A stretch of DNA of 64,000 nucleotides from Desulfonatronum lacustre DSM 10312. GTDB lineage: Bacteria; Desulfobacterota; Desulfovibrionia; Desulfovibrionales; Desulfonatronaceae. This document shows, one piece after another, positions 16,921-25,096 of this stretch (position 1 is the first letter of the stretch; each line of letters opens with the position of its first letter). Under the pieces are notes generated by a model. It was not told the DNA's origin. It saw only the letters and a list, made by a program, of their open reading frames with translations, and did no database searches. Location: the NCBI RefSeq assembly GCF_000519265.1, contig NZ_KI912608.1, forward strand, positions 3,463,421 to 3,527,420. Direction: 5' to 3'. The position numbers and the translations under genes are program-made.

Positions 16921-19503
16921 ATGTTCATCAAGACACCAGATACGTCGGAATCAAACATTCGCCTTGAGCGCCAGGATTTGATCTCCCTGGAACCCGAACT
17001 GCGCCAAGCCATGGCCGGGTTCCTGTCGTTCTCCTCCTACGGCCTGTACTTTCCGGCCCATCCGCCCCAGGACATGCTCGTCGCCGACGATCAGGGGCAA
17101 CGCCTCGTTCCCGTCTATCACCCTCAGGAAAAGAAGGCCCTGCTGCCATTGCATCGCCATGGGGAGCTTTTGGGCATTTTCGTGGCTCGTAACGTGCCCG
17201 GCCGGGTGACCAAGAACACCCTTCACCTGTGGTCCTGCCTGTGCCATCAGATCATGGACAATCTGCTGCTGCACAAGAAGACCCAGGTGGACCCGCTCAC
17301 GGGTTTGGCCAACGCGGCTTGTCTGGAACAAAACCTGAACCGGGAGATTCGGCTGGTGCATCGCGGACTGTGGCCGGACACTCCGGGCAGCCTGGAGGAC
17401 GGGTTTTCCGAGTTCAGTGCCAGCGTGGGGCTGATCTGTCTGGATGTGGACGGGTTTTCCCGGATCAACGAGCGCTGGGGATACCAGTTCGGCGACCTGG
17501 TGCTCCAGGATCTGGCGCGGCTCGTCGTCCGCATGGCTCCGGAACAGGCCATCTGCGCGCGGTTGCGCGAGGATACCCTGGCCATCTGTTTTTCCGGAGC
17601 CACCACGACGAAGTGCCATCAATTGGCGTCGAACCTGGTCCGGGAAGTCTCGGAACTGCGCTGTGAAAACAAGATCAACGGCGAACGGGTCCGGCTCTCC
17701 GTCAGCCAGGGGTTCGTGACCTATCCTCAGGACTTTCATGGTCGGCAACTGCGGCGCTCGGTCCGGGAGCAGACCGGGTTGATGCTGGAAAAGGCCCGGA
17801 GGGCCCTGCGCGACGCCCAGGAGCACGGCCCGGGAAGAATTCGGGGCTTTTCCGGCATTCTCCGGGAAAGCGGGATCGTGCTGGACGTTTTGCCCATGAA
17901 CCGCGTTCTGGTCAGCCTGGGCCGCTCCGTGGACGCCCGGGAAGGGCAGCGCTTTCTCGTCTGGGCTGCGCCCGGGGAGAATGGTTTCGGTGCCGCCGCG
18001 CCCTTGGAGCCGGGAGGAAAAGAGGTGCCGCCGTCCCGGTTCTGCAAGGCTGAAATCCAGCTGATCGAGGTCCAGGGGGAGACCTCCGTGGCCGAGATCG
18101 TCCTGTTGCACGACCCAGCAGGCTGCGCCATCTTGCCGGAAGACCAGTTGACCATCCTGCACCCGGGAAGCTGGCAGGACGTGTTCGGCACCGTGAACGA
18201 GAGGAGGCGGGAACACCGAGCGATTCGTCAGGAAGACCAGCGTCAGGAAGATCAGGTTAGGGGCGAGGGCCCGGGGCCTGTTTTAGGGCTTGACGTCAAG
18301 GTGCGCGAACAGAAGCCTCGGGAGGCCGACGGCGAAGGTGAGCCGTCTCCCGAGGACGCGCGGGCTTGGATGCCCTTGCGGACCCAAGACTTCTCGCGGC
18401 ATTGGACGGACTTTCGTCAGAAGCATGCGCGGTTTGCCGTGATGTTGGCCTTTCTGGAAGGGGGCTCCGTGGAGTCGGAGCCGCTGGACCATGGCGACGT
18501 GGAGCGCAAGATGCATCAGCTCGGGGCCATGGCCGCGGAAAAACTGGGGCCGGATATGCTCCTCGGTCGGTTCAGCTTCAGCACCCTGGCCTGCCTGATT
18601 CCGGAGTCCGGCGCTCGGGACGTGGAGGATTCGGCAAAGGCCCTGGTCCGGGACGCCGAGGAAACGCTGCGCGGATCGGTTTACGTGGGCTTGGCGGAGT
18701 ATCCCTGGCTGAACTTCAACAAAGTGGATACGTTGGAGAACTGCCGCAAGGCCCTGGAGCACGCCCTGATGCTGCCTAAGCCCAACGCCGTGGTCTTCTG
18801 TTCCACCTCTCTGACGGTTAGCGCGGACCGGGCCTTTTCCAGCGGAGACATCTATTCCGCCGTGGAAGAGTACAAGCTGGCCCTGCTGGCGGAGGAGACC
18901 AACCTCATTGCCAGAAACTCCCTGGGAGTTTGCTATGCCCGGCTGGGCAAATACGGCGAGGCGTCGGCTCAGTTCGCGGCCATTCTGCGCCAGGCTCCGG
19001 ACGACATCATGGCCACCTACAACCAGGGCCATACCCTGCTGAAGCAGGGCGAGCCCGACCAGGCCCGGCACTTTTTCGAGCGCTGCCTGGAACTGGACCC
19101 GAAACACATCTTCAGCCTGATCCGCCTGGGGCAACTGGCCGAGCAGAGCGACGACATGGAGGCCGCGCGGGATTGTTACGCCCGGGCCCGCTCGCTCCCG
19201 GGCGGCGAAGGGCTGACCCACCGTCACCTGGCCCGGCTGGAATTGCGGGAAGGCAATCTCGAACAGGCACGGGAGCACCTGCATCAAGCCCTGGTACATA
19301 ACCCCAAGGACGCCCTGGCCATGCACCTGCTGGCCAAGATGTATCTCGAACAGGGCGAGGACGCGGAAATCGCCGAAACCCTGGCCAGGCAAAGCGTGGC
19401 CCTGTTTCCGGAACAGGGCGCGTACTGGGACGTGCTGGCCAAGGCCCTGGAAAGCCAGGGGCGCCATGAAGAGGCCGCGTTGGCCCGTGAACGGAGCGGT
19501 TAA
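16921..19503 (+). CDS. Protein with two degenerate GGDEF-like domains and C-terminal TPRs
   Basis: An 860-residue protein with no membrane helices. Residues about 120-315 form a GGDEF fold (DPLTGLANAACLEQNL, CLDVDGFSRINERWGYQFGD) but the catalytic signature reads REDTL (216-220) instead of GGDEF. A second, more worn copy seems to span about 480-630 (LGRFSFSTLACLIP, then GLAEYPWLNFNKVDTLENC..ALEHA). From about 634 to the end are five or six tetratricopeptide repeats. It is therefore probably a scaffold or nucleotide-sensing protein, not an active diguanylate cyclase. A stem-loop (TTGTTCAT/ATGAACAA, 19508-19546) follows the stop. Confidence 0.85.
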   Translation: MFIKTPDTSESNIRLERQDLISLEPELRQAMAGFLSFSSYGLYFPAHPPQDMLVADDQGQRLVPVYHPQEKKALLPLHRHGELLGIFVARNVPGRVTKNTLHLWSCLCHQIMDNLLLHKKTQVDPLTGLANAACLEQNLNREIRLVHRGLWPDTPGSLEDGFSEFSASVGLICLDVDGFSRINERWGYQFGDLVLQDLARLVVRMAPEQAICARLREDTLAICFSGATTTKCHQLASNLVREVSELRCENKINGERVRLSVSQGFVTYPQDFHGRQLRRSVREQTGLMLEKARRALRDAQEHGPGRIRGFSGILRESGIVLDVLPMNRVLVSLGRSVDAREGQRFLVWAAPGENGFGAAAPLEPGGKEVPPSRFCKAEIQLIEVQGETSVAEIVLLHDPAGCAILPEDQLTILHPGSWQDVFGTVNERRREHRAIRQEDQRQEDQVRGEGPGPVLGLDVKVREQKPREADGEGEPSPEDARAWMPLRTQDFSRHWTDFRQKHARFAVMLAFLEGGSVESEPLDHGDVERKMHQLGAMAAEKLGPDMLLGRFSFSTLACLIPESGARDVEDSAKALVRDAEETLRGSVYVGLAEYPWLNFNKVDTLENCRKALEHALMLPKPNAVVFCSTSLTVSADRAFSSGDIYSAVEEYKLALLAEETNLIARNSLGVCYARLGKYGEASAQFAAILRQAPDDIMATYNQGHTLLKQGEPDQARHFFERCLELDPKHIFSLIRLGQLAEQSDDMEAARDCYARARSLPGGEGLTHRHLARLELREGNLEQAREHLHQALVHNPKDALAMHLLAKMYLEQGEDAEIAETLARQSVALFPEQGAYWDVLAKALESQGRHEEAALARERSG

Positions 19504-19682
19504 GGCTTGTTCATGAAAGAGTTCTCGACGTCTCGGCGAATGAACAAAGCAATCTCTCTCTCATCAGACCGGCGAGGTGTCGCAGGTAGAAGACTGAGGA
19601 GGCTTCGAGGAAATGGGGCCGCCCCCTAAAGGGGACGACGTGAATCCGGCTTGTGCCTCGAAGCCGCGAAACAATGCAGCTC

Positions 19683-19848
19683 CATCAGGCAGGTCTCCCG
19701 GCTTGAGGATCATCCTACTTGCCACGCCTTCCCATCCGGCGGCAAAAAGCCGGACAGTGGCATATCGTGGCGTTCGTCCCCTTTCACGGTTGCGGGCCAG
19801 CGCCGGACTTTCACCGGACTTCCCATTTCATCCTTGCGGAACCTGACG
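19683..19848 (-). ncRNA. Cobalamin (adenosylcobalamin) riboswitch, no gene downstream
   Basis: The minus strand has the conserved cobalamin aptamer in order: closing stem CGTCAGG (19848-19842) with CCTGATG (19689-19683), TGGGAAGTCCGGTGAAAGTCC, CTGGCCCGCAACCGTGA, GCCACTG, GGGAAGGCG, GATGATCCTCAAGCCGGGAGACCTGCC. All core blocks are intact. Downstream on this strand (19682 to 19504) there is only an inverted repeat (GGCTTCGAGG/CCTCGAAGCC) and then the 3' end of the convergent GGDEF/TPR gene. No open frame follows. The B12-related gene it once controlled seems to be lost, or it controls a non-coding transcript. Confidence 0.92.
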
Positions 19849-19892
19849 GAGGAAAACGCACGGCCAACGCTTGCGCAGGCCGTGAGTTGCGT

Positions 19893-19921
19893 TATAAAAT
19901 ACAGGTTCTTTTTTCTGTCAA
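19893..19921 (-). promoter_or_regulatory. Promoter for the cobalamin riboswitch transcript
   Basis: A perfect -35 box TTGACA (19921-19916) lies 17 bp from TTTATA (19898-19893), overlapping TATAAC. This is about 45 bp ahead of the first aptamer stem, the normal distance for a riboswitch transcript, and argues that the unit is still transcribed. Confidence 0.65.
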
Positions 19922-20154
19922 GGGATTATTTTCCCACTTGCCGCTGAAATAAGAATACCATCCGCCAACTCAGATACGCATTCAAAGCCGGCTCACGCAG
20001 TTTAATGACCAGGTTCTCCTTCACTTTGCGGTTGGCCATGCAGATGTCCTTGTGGGTCGCCGACAGGCAGCCGTTTCGAAATAGAATTCTGGGAATCGCA
20101 AGCGCGATGATTCACGCCGTTTGAGGAGGCCGCTCTTCTACCAGCCCGGCCGCT

Positions 20155-20314
20155 GGGCGAACACAGCCGGCACGTTCCCCGCCGCCCCCTGTCAGATCGA
20201 AAAGGCTTTACCCTGATAGCAAATATCCGTGCCAACGCGACGGGCTTCTTGAACAATGGATTGAAACGACCTTTCAGGTCGTGTCAATCCTTGTGGGTTA
20301 GCCTTCTGGGTTAG
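20155..20314. repeat. 125-bp repeat, copy 1, within a long attC-like site
   Basis: Bases 20177-20301 recur at 23853-23977 with about seven mismatches and no gaps. Each copy contains a 15-bp hairpin (GGATTGA..ACGACCT, loop TTC, then the complement) and ends in GGGTTAG beside the 3' end of a cassette gene. Each also has GGCGAAC a little beyond its other end. On the minus strand these ends read as TAAC near the gene stop and GTTCGCC at the far side, resembling attC R'' and R' sites of a long (about 150 bp) type. The attC reading is tentative; the repeat itself is clear. The rest of the gap back to the riboswitch promoter (19922-20154) shows nothing certain. Confidence 0.6.
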
Positions 20315-20565
20315 CTGCCACCACGCCCCATTAGCCAGAGGGCCAGCAGCGGGACGGCATTGAATAGAATGATTCCGAGCTTGTAGGCACCCATGAGACC
20401 ATAGTGAATGGCGTCAAACTGCTCCGGCTGAAGCCGAAACCACTTGCCATGAAGCCTTTGAATTGAGTCCCGCGCAAACAGAAAAGCGATGAACCAGAAA
20501 AGCAGAACGCCGTAGTTGATCGCCAGTGAGTACAGCATGAAGTTCCAGAGGAACGCATCGTGCAT
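20311..20565 (-). CDS. Small two-helix membrane protein (DUF6868-like), cassette gene
   Basis: An 84-residue protein with two hydrophobic segments (about 8-28, LYSLAINYGVLLFWFIAFLF, and about 58-78, AYKLGIILFNAVPLLALWLM) separated by a charged loop with DSIQRLHGKWFRLQPEQFDAIHYGL. The loop and layout match small membrane proteins I associate with DUF6868, which are frequent integron cassette genes; that assignment is from memory and moderate. A GGAGAG site precedes the ATG. It lies between a clear attC upstream (20582-20684) and the 125-bp repeat downstream, so it is a single-gene cassette. Confidence 0.7.
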   Translation of the reverse strand: MHDAFLWNFMLYSLAINYGVLLFWFIAFLFARDSIQRLHGKWFRLQPEQFDAIHYGLMGAYKLGIILFNAVPLLALWLMGRGGS

Positions 20566-20581
20566 GGGTCTCTCCTGTGGC

Positions 20582-20684
20582 AGTTAACGGGCTCTCACGA
20601 CGCGGAAGCGTCGCGGGAACGCTTGGCTTTGCGGCGCACCGGAGCGTAGCGTAGGTGCGTCCGGCAACAGCCACTTGTTAGGCC
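20582..20684. repeat. Integron attC site
   Basis: On the cassette (minus) strand R'' is GCCTAAC (20684-20678) and R' is GTTAACT (20588-20582). The roughly 90 bases between are imperfectly self-complementary (for example GACGC..GCGTC and CGCTACGCTCCG). It lies between the stop of one cassette gene and the start of the next, as attC sites do. Confidence 0.8.
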
Positions 20685-20685
20685 T

Positions 20686-21288
20686 TTATCGTTCGACTGG
20701 GGCAAAAGCATTGTAACTAGGGTTTGCATCTTTTGCTCCCATTTGAAAAAGATAGAGGTTCTTATCGTTAATTAGCTTGATGGTGTGTGCGTTAAGCAGG
20801 TTAACTATTCGGTTTCGCCAGTCTTTGGCCTGCTCCTGATAATGCGGATAGTCTGTTTTAGTGCCATAGGGGTTATCAGCGTGCAGTATTCCGCCGCACT
20901 TCTCGTAAGCCTTAATAAACTGTTCTTTTGTTAGAAAATCATCTTTTCGATCCGCCCAATCAGAGGTGATACCCGGCGTTCTACTTGGGTTTTGTATGAT
21001 GGGGTGCGGATAAAAATCTGGATTGATGCGTTCTAGATCTTTTAGCATTAGCCTGGCATTCCAGTGCTCTGCAAATTTCTTGTGTTGGGCGGAATATATT
21101 TCTCTATTGGCAATTAAAGAGCTAAATGCAACCAGTTCTAGAATCTTTCTAATTTGCAAACAGACGGACTCAACGGTGGTTGGTAAGTAGAGTGCGTGGG
21201 CTTGACCATAAAGGAATGAATCTACGATAGCCATTCGCCGCTTGATCTCAATGAGAATTGCTCGGTATTTATCTTGTGATGAGTCCAT
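20686..21288 (-). CDS. Hypothetical cassette protein, 200 residues
   Basis: I do not recognise this family. The protein appears soluble, helical in the N-terminal half (MDSSQDKYRAILIEIKRRMAIVDSFL and QIRKILELVAFSSLIANREIYSAQHKKFAEHWNARLML), with a conserved-looking middle (GGILHADNPYGT) and no membrane segment. Base composition is visibly poorer in G and C than the flanking chromosomal genes. The stop is 2 bp from the attC R'' site and another attC lies just upstream of the start, defining a single-gene cassette. Confidence 0.75.
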   Translation of the reverse strand: MDSSQDKYRAILIEIKRRMAIVDSFLYGQAHALYLPTTVESVCLQIRKILELVAFSSLIANREIYSAQHKKFAEHWNARLMLKDLERINPDFYPHPIIQNPSRTPGITSDWADRKDDFLTKEQFIKAYEKCGGILHADNPYGTKTDYPHYQEQAKDWRNRIVNLLNAHTIKLINDKNLYLFQMGAKDANPSYNAFAPVER

Positions 21289-21295
21289 ATTTTTT

Positions 21296-21336
21296 GCCTA
21301 ACGGGCCGGATGGACGCAGTCAGCCCCTTGTTGGGC
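21296..21336. repeat. Short integron attC site overlapping the end of the upstream cassette gene
   Basis: On the minus strand R'' GCCCAAC (21336-21330), AAGGGGCTGA and R' GTTAGGC (21302-21296) delimit a 41-bp site; GGG/CCC next to the cores pair. The last seven or so codons of the coiled-coil gene run through it and its TAG is part of the R' core. It is shorter than most described attC sites. Confidence 0.72.
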
Positions 21337-21975
21337 GGCAGTTATATGTTCATGAATACTAGCCGTCGACCTCTTCAATTCTTCAGCGATGAATTCCTTG
21401 CTTGGACCGGAGAACGCGAGACCGAGACCAACAACACCTATGAAAAAGCTAACTAGCGCCACGACATAAGAGACGCGACTTTGTTTCTTAATTGAGGCGT
21501 GATCGCGTTTCATTTCCTGATACTCACCCAGCACTTTCGTTATTGGATGAAGTAACTCCTTGTCACTATCCTGCGAGGTTTCTTTGCAGATCAGAGATAG
21601 ACGCGCAAGCGATGGCCGAACTTCTTCTGGGAGTGATTCGAATGGCTCTGCTCTGTTTAGCTCGGACAGAAGCGACTTAAAGTGACTGTGTTGATCCTCT
21701 TCTTCTGCCTCCGAATACAATTCATATAGCGATTCGATTGACTGGACCGCTGACAGACCAAGGCCTCGACCGATATCAGAGATTTCGTTCGACTCGAGCT
21801 TGATGCCGTTTTGAAGTTTCTTCTTGATTTGATCTTTCAACTTGGCGCGCGCCTTCTCACGCCGATCTTTTTGTTCAAGAAGCAATGGGCGCATCAGCTG
21901 ACTAAGTGCAGCTGCTGCTACCGTAGCTGCTAACGCAGCTCCAAGTACTGGGAGTAATTCCGATATCATACTCAT
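21298..21975 (-). CDS. Hypothetical membrane protein with two helices and a coiled coil, cassette gene
   Basis: A 225-residue protein with an N-terminal helix (about 8-27, LPVLGAALAATVAAAALSQL), a long charged, helical cytoplasmic region (about 34-170), and a second helix (about 178-198, VSYVVALVSFFIGVVGLGLAF). The C-terminal tail CVHPAR is encoded by the attC site. The two-helix anchor with an internal coiled coil suggests a membrane-bound sensor or partner protein, but no function can be assigned. On its upstream side only half of an attC is recognisable (GCCCAAC at 21987-21993). Confidence 0.72.
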   Translation of the reverse strand: MSMISELLPVLGAALAATVAAAALSQLMRPLLLEQKDRREKARAKLKDQIKKKLQNGIKLESNEISDIGRGLGLSAVQSIESLYELYSEAEEEDQHSHFKSLLSELNRAEPFESLPEEVRPSLARLSLICKETSQDSDKELLHPITKVLGEYQEMKRDHASIKKQSRVSYVVALVSFFIGVVGLGLAFSGPSKEFIAEELKRSTASIHEHITAAQQGADCVHPAR

Positions 21976-22042
21976 GTCATCGTCTCGCCCAACGCAAAGC
22001 TAACCGGTGCGCCGAAGCACTATGGACTCGATATCTACACTG

Positions 22043-23767
22043 CTAACTTGTCACCCCTGCGGATTGAGCGTCCGGTTGAGCGCTTTGTTCGCAAGTTTCT
22101 GCTTCTGTCAAAGACCAGGTGGCGCCAGGACCTTTTCCCTGTCGTCGCACGAACTTGGTGTCCCGCAGAAACATACTTGTCTGTGAGGTGTGGTTGTGTC
22201 CTAGCAGTGCCTTGATATCGCTGTTTGGAGCACTTCTATGAATTTTTAGGAACATATACAGGTCTACATACTTACCGCTTGCTGGAGATAAGCGATATGT
22301 CTTCTGCACCTCAAAGAAATTATTCCAATCTGGCCGTGTACGAATGTAAACACCTGATTTGTCGCCACAGAATTGAACATAGGGAAGGTTATTTACTGCC
22401 ACCTTAATTTTTTCCCATGGGTCAGCCTCAATTTTACAGAGATGTGCTTCTAAAGATGACACTGGCACGAGACCTGTTTGGTAGACGGAATTCAGCACCA
22501 TGAATTCCGAGATCCCACAGACGTCCTTGTGAGTCTCACTCGTTACAAAGACCGCTGGCCGAATGTATTGTGCCTGCATTGTGACTATGACAGAATTATC
22601 CTGTTCCTCGAATGTCGGGAAGCCGCGACCGTAGCGCAATGAGTTCAAACTCATGCGAAAAACCCCCATCCCCGCGCGATCCACGAGGTGGTACTCCATC
22701 AACATTCGCGCTAAATTTTTGTTCCTGTGGCGAGGCTCATGTCGGAAGATATTTTCAGGGCGCACACCTCCATAGAAGATGCCCGGGCTTGTTATCGTCA
22801 ATTTGTCATCAAGAAATTCAACAGCAACCATTCCATCAAGGGAGTAATCACGGTGAACGAGGGCGTTCAGGAATGCCTCATGGAATGCTATTCGGTCGAG
22901 GAGTTGCACGCTGTACTTCGCCTTCTGAAATACGATTTCAGCCGGTGTGTTGCAATTCTCGAAATGTGTTTTTGCACGTTTTATTGTGTGCCAGAGACAA
23001 TCATCCCATACATCATTGATCAATAATTGCCCTGTTCTCGTTTTCCTGCTAAACCGATATTCAAAGTTACCGAGTTTCTCGCGGATAGTGGTTGCTTTGC
23101 CGAGAAGCAAGAGTCCTGATTTTGTCAGCCGACCATTCACGGTTACACCGATAGCTTCCAGAAAATCTGGGATTGTCGAGTTGGTAGTCTGTCGGCGCGA
23201 AGAGAAGTCCAAGAATGCTTCAGTCACTGCCTCGGTATCTAGGGCATTATCTGCGGTGATGTCGAGATATTCCGCACTCCAGTCATAGTCTTGAAGTGCC
23301 TTGACTGCCTTTGATATCTCATCAGGCTCCATTGCGCGACTGGATTTCCCATCACGTATACAGACCTTTCCTGATGTTGTTGACACGAGAGTATCGCGGT
23401 GCTTTGGAACGCAAATAATGAGATAGTTGCATCCCTCGAATGTGTACTGGGCTAAGCTCAAATTCTGCTTTGGCCTCAGCTTGCCTGAAAGACGCTCCTG
23501 AGTTGTATGCAAGTCAACGATCGGGAATCCAACAAGTTGATCAATCCAACGAGAGCACCGGATATCTGAGCTGTCACGGATTCCAACAATGATGTGTCCC
23601 CCACGATGGTTTGCAAGAGCGGAAAACTCCTCAGCTAGTTCCTTGGCGTTGTGCAGAGCTTGCTCTGAAGAATAAAGTTTAAATTCAAGAATATCGCTCT
23701 CCAAACGCTCGCTTGGAGTGGTCTTCAACTTCTGCAATATTGAAGCAATCTCTGCTTGCTGAATCAT
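22043..23767 (-). CDS. Schlafen/AlbA_2-domain protein with GHKL ATPase-like region, cassette gene
   Basis: A 574-residue soluble protein. Residues about 20-130 form an AlbA_2 (Schlafen-type nucleic-acid-binding) domain: LESDILEFKLYSSE, EEFSALANHRGGHIIVGI and CIRDGKSSRAMEPDEI. Residues about 290-390 match the C-terminal ATPase-like region of these proteins (AFHEAFLNALVHRDYS, TSPGIFYGGVRPENIF, NKNLARMLMEYHLVDRAGMGVFRM). A C-terminal extension follows. Such proteins are annotated as putative ATP-dependent DNA helicases or regulators and often lie on mobile DNA; a defence role is possible but unproven. It is the largest cassette in the array. Confidence 0.85.
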   Translation of the reverse strand: MIQQAEIASILQKLKTTPSERLESDILEFKLYSSEQALHNAKELAEEFSALANHRGGHIIVGIRDSSDIRCSRWIDQLVGFPIVDLHTTQERLSGKLRPKQNLSLAQYTFEGCNYLIICVPKHRDTLVSTTSGKVCIRDGKSSRAMEPDEISKAVKALQDYDWSAEYLDITADNALDTEAVTEAFLDFSSRRQTTNSTIPDFLEAIGVTVNGRLTKSGLLLLGKATTIREKLGNFEYRFSRKTRTGQLLINDVWDDCLWHTIKRAKTHFENCNTPAEIVFQKAKYSVQLLDRIAFHEAFLNALVHRDYSLDGMVAVEFLDDKLTITSPGIFYGGVRPENIFRHEPRHRNKNLARMLMEYHLVDRAGMGVFRMSLNSLRYGRGFPTFEEQDNSVIVTMQAQYIRPAVFVTSETHKDVCGISEFMVLNSVYQTGLVPVSSLEAHLCKIEADPWEKIKVAVNNLPYVQFCGDKSGVYIRTRPDWNNFFEVQKTYRLSPASGKYVDLYMFLKIHRSAPNSDIKALLGHNHTSQTSMFLRDTKFVRRQGKGPGATWSLTEAETCEQSAQPDAQSAGVTS

Positions 23768-23792
23768 ACAACATCCTCAACTTGTTTGTGTT

Positions 23793-23979
23793 TGGCGAAC
23801 GCCGCTAATCAGCCGCGCGGCTTTTTACGTCGGCTGCATTAGCCTGGTTGTACCCCGCCTCCCCCTGCCAGACCGAAAAAGCTTTACCCTAATAGCAAAT
23901 ATCCGTGCCAACGCGGCGGGCTTCTTGAACAATGGATTGAAACGACCTTTCAGGTCGTGTCAATCCTTATGGGTTAGGC
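23793..23979. repeat. 125-bp repeat, copy 2, within a long attC-like site
   Basis: The repeat proper is 23853-23977, about 94 percent identical to 20177-20301. On the minus strand it begins with a perfect R''-type core GCCTAAC (23979-23973), into which the HNH gene runs, and ends near GTTCGCC (about 23801-23795). Between the repeat and that end is a hairpin, GCTAAT-CAGCCG pairing with CGGCTG-c-ATTAGC (about 23804-23842), with one unpaired base as in attC sites. CGTTCGCC(T/A)AAC occurs at both outer ends of the segment. Confidence 0.6.
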
Positions 23980-25016
23980 GAACGAAAATATGACTGATTG
24001 CCTAAAAGCCATTTTGAATCAACTGTCCGACCAACAAGTTTTTCAATAAAGCTAGATTCAGCACTTGCGTTCGGAAAAGACAGACCACGCTTTATCTCAG
24101 CGCCTTCGATATAGACATACATATTTTCATAAAGATAATCACACCCCATCAAACACACCGGCATTACAATATATGGGTCTAATCGTTCTGCATCATTACA
24201 ATCTGATCTCGGCTTTTTATGTGCGGCGACTAAAGTATTTACGCTGAACTCTAATCCGCAAACAGCGCAGTTTTCATGCGTTTTATCCTTAAATAGCCAC
24301 TCTTGTAATATGCGCTGTTCTCTTCTTGCTATTTGCTCTCTTGTTTCATCCGTCCCGGCTTCTAGAAGCTTTCTTAGTCTACGAAGATAATTTTCATAGG
24401 CATCAACACCTAAACCATCATCCTGTGCGGCAGCTCGATGGCCAACAAGGCTGTATACATAATGCCTTCGACCTTTAGTCTTATCTACATATACTAACGG
24501 TGAAAAATTTGTTGTTTTTAGTATGTGTGGTCTTCCATAACATTTATTAGATAAGTATTTATCAAGATCAGGAAATGATGCGCTTTGACCATGGGTAAAG
24601 GATGATACCAAATCCTCTTCTATTCCATTAAGCTTTGTGGTTTCGCCTATAAATTTTAACCCATGATCAGTGTTAGCCATGTATACAGAACTTCTTAAGT
24701 ATTCCTCGATAATTTCTGTAGGCGGGTACGGATACTTATAGCTCCTACCATCTAGGGCATTTCTATACGTTTCTGCCAGCCTAGTTATGTTGCAATATTC
24801 AACAATACCAAAAACTTTTTCGCTATAGTTGATAATGGTGTTATCTCTGTTCTCAAAAATATACCAGTAGCCATCGCCAATCACACGAACCCAAGACGTA
24901 GGCGAGCTTTCAATTAATAATGCAACGAGCGAATAGTATTGACCAAGCTCCTCTCTCAAATAATTTAAGTTCGCAATACCACAACGACCTGGTAAGCCTT
25001 GTGCTTTTTTGAGCAA
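23967..25016 (-). CDS. HNH-type nuclease candidate, cassette gene
   Basis: A 349-residue protein from a TTG start. The C-terminal part has an HNH-like zinc site: Cys250-x2-Cys253, AAHKKPRS (264-271, His266), and Cys288/Cys292 before a loop. The N-terminal 200 residues contain no domain I recognise. The start is doubtful: the same frame stays open upstream to a TGA at 25116-25118, overlapping the sigma-4-like gene, and has no ATG, GTG or TTG before 25016. The stop lies inside the attC-like repeat. It is much AT-richer than the host genes, indicating transfer. No attC separates it from its upstream partner. Confidence 0.72.
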   Translation of the reverse strand: MLKKAQGLPGRCGIANLNYLREELGQYYSLVALLIESSPTSWVRVIGDGYWYIFENRDNTIINYSEKVFGIVEYCNITRLAETYRNALDGRSYKYPYPPTEIIEEYLRSSVYMANTDHGLKFIGETTKLNGIEEDLVSSFTHGQSASFPDLDKYLSNKCYGRPHILKTTNFSPLVYVDKTKGRRHYVYSLVGHRAAAQDDGLGVDAYENYLRRLRKLLEAGTDETREQIARREQRILQEWLFKDKTHENCAVCGLEFSVNTLVAAHKKPRSDCNDAERLDPYIVMPVCLMGCDYLYENMYVYIEGAEIKRGLSFPNASAESSFIEKLVGRTVDSKWLLGNQSYFRSPNP

Positions 25017-25096
25017 CTTCCTAATATCTTTAACAATGGAATTCCTGATTAAGAATATATTCTTGCTGGTTGCAATCGAGTTTCTCGTGGCTCGTT

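Noticed and set aside
16921-19503. Active diguanylate cyclase
   Set aside because: The signature is REDTL, not GGDEF/GGEEF, and the second domain is more decayed; activity is unlikely.
19926-20039. 37-codon minus-strand frame starting MANRKVKENLVIKLREP
   Set aside because: It ends just before the riboswitch promoter and reads plausibly, but it is short and has no recognisable family, so I did not annotate it.
20002-20256. 84-residue minus-strand frame rich in Arg and Ser
   Set aside because: It crosses the 125-bp repeat and has no codon bias or homology I can see; probably chance.
20250-20290. GGATTGAAAC.. hairpin looks like a CRISPR repeat
   Set aside because: Only one hairpin occurs in each 125-bp repeat, there are no spacers and no cas genes; the resemblance to a type I repeat end is chance.
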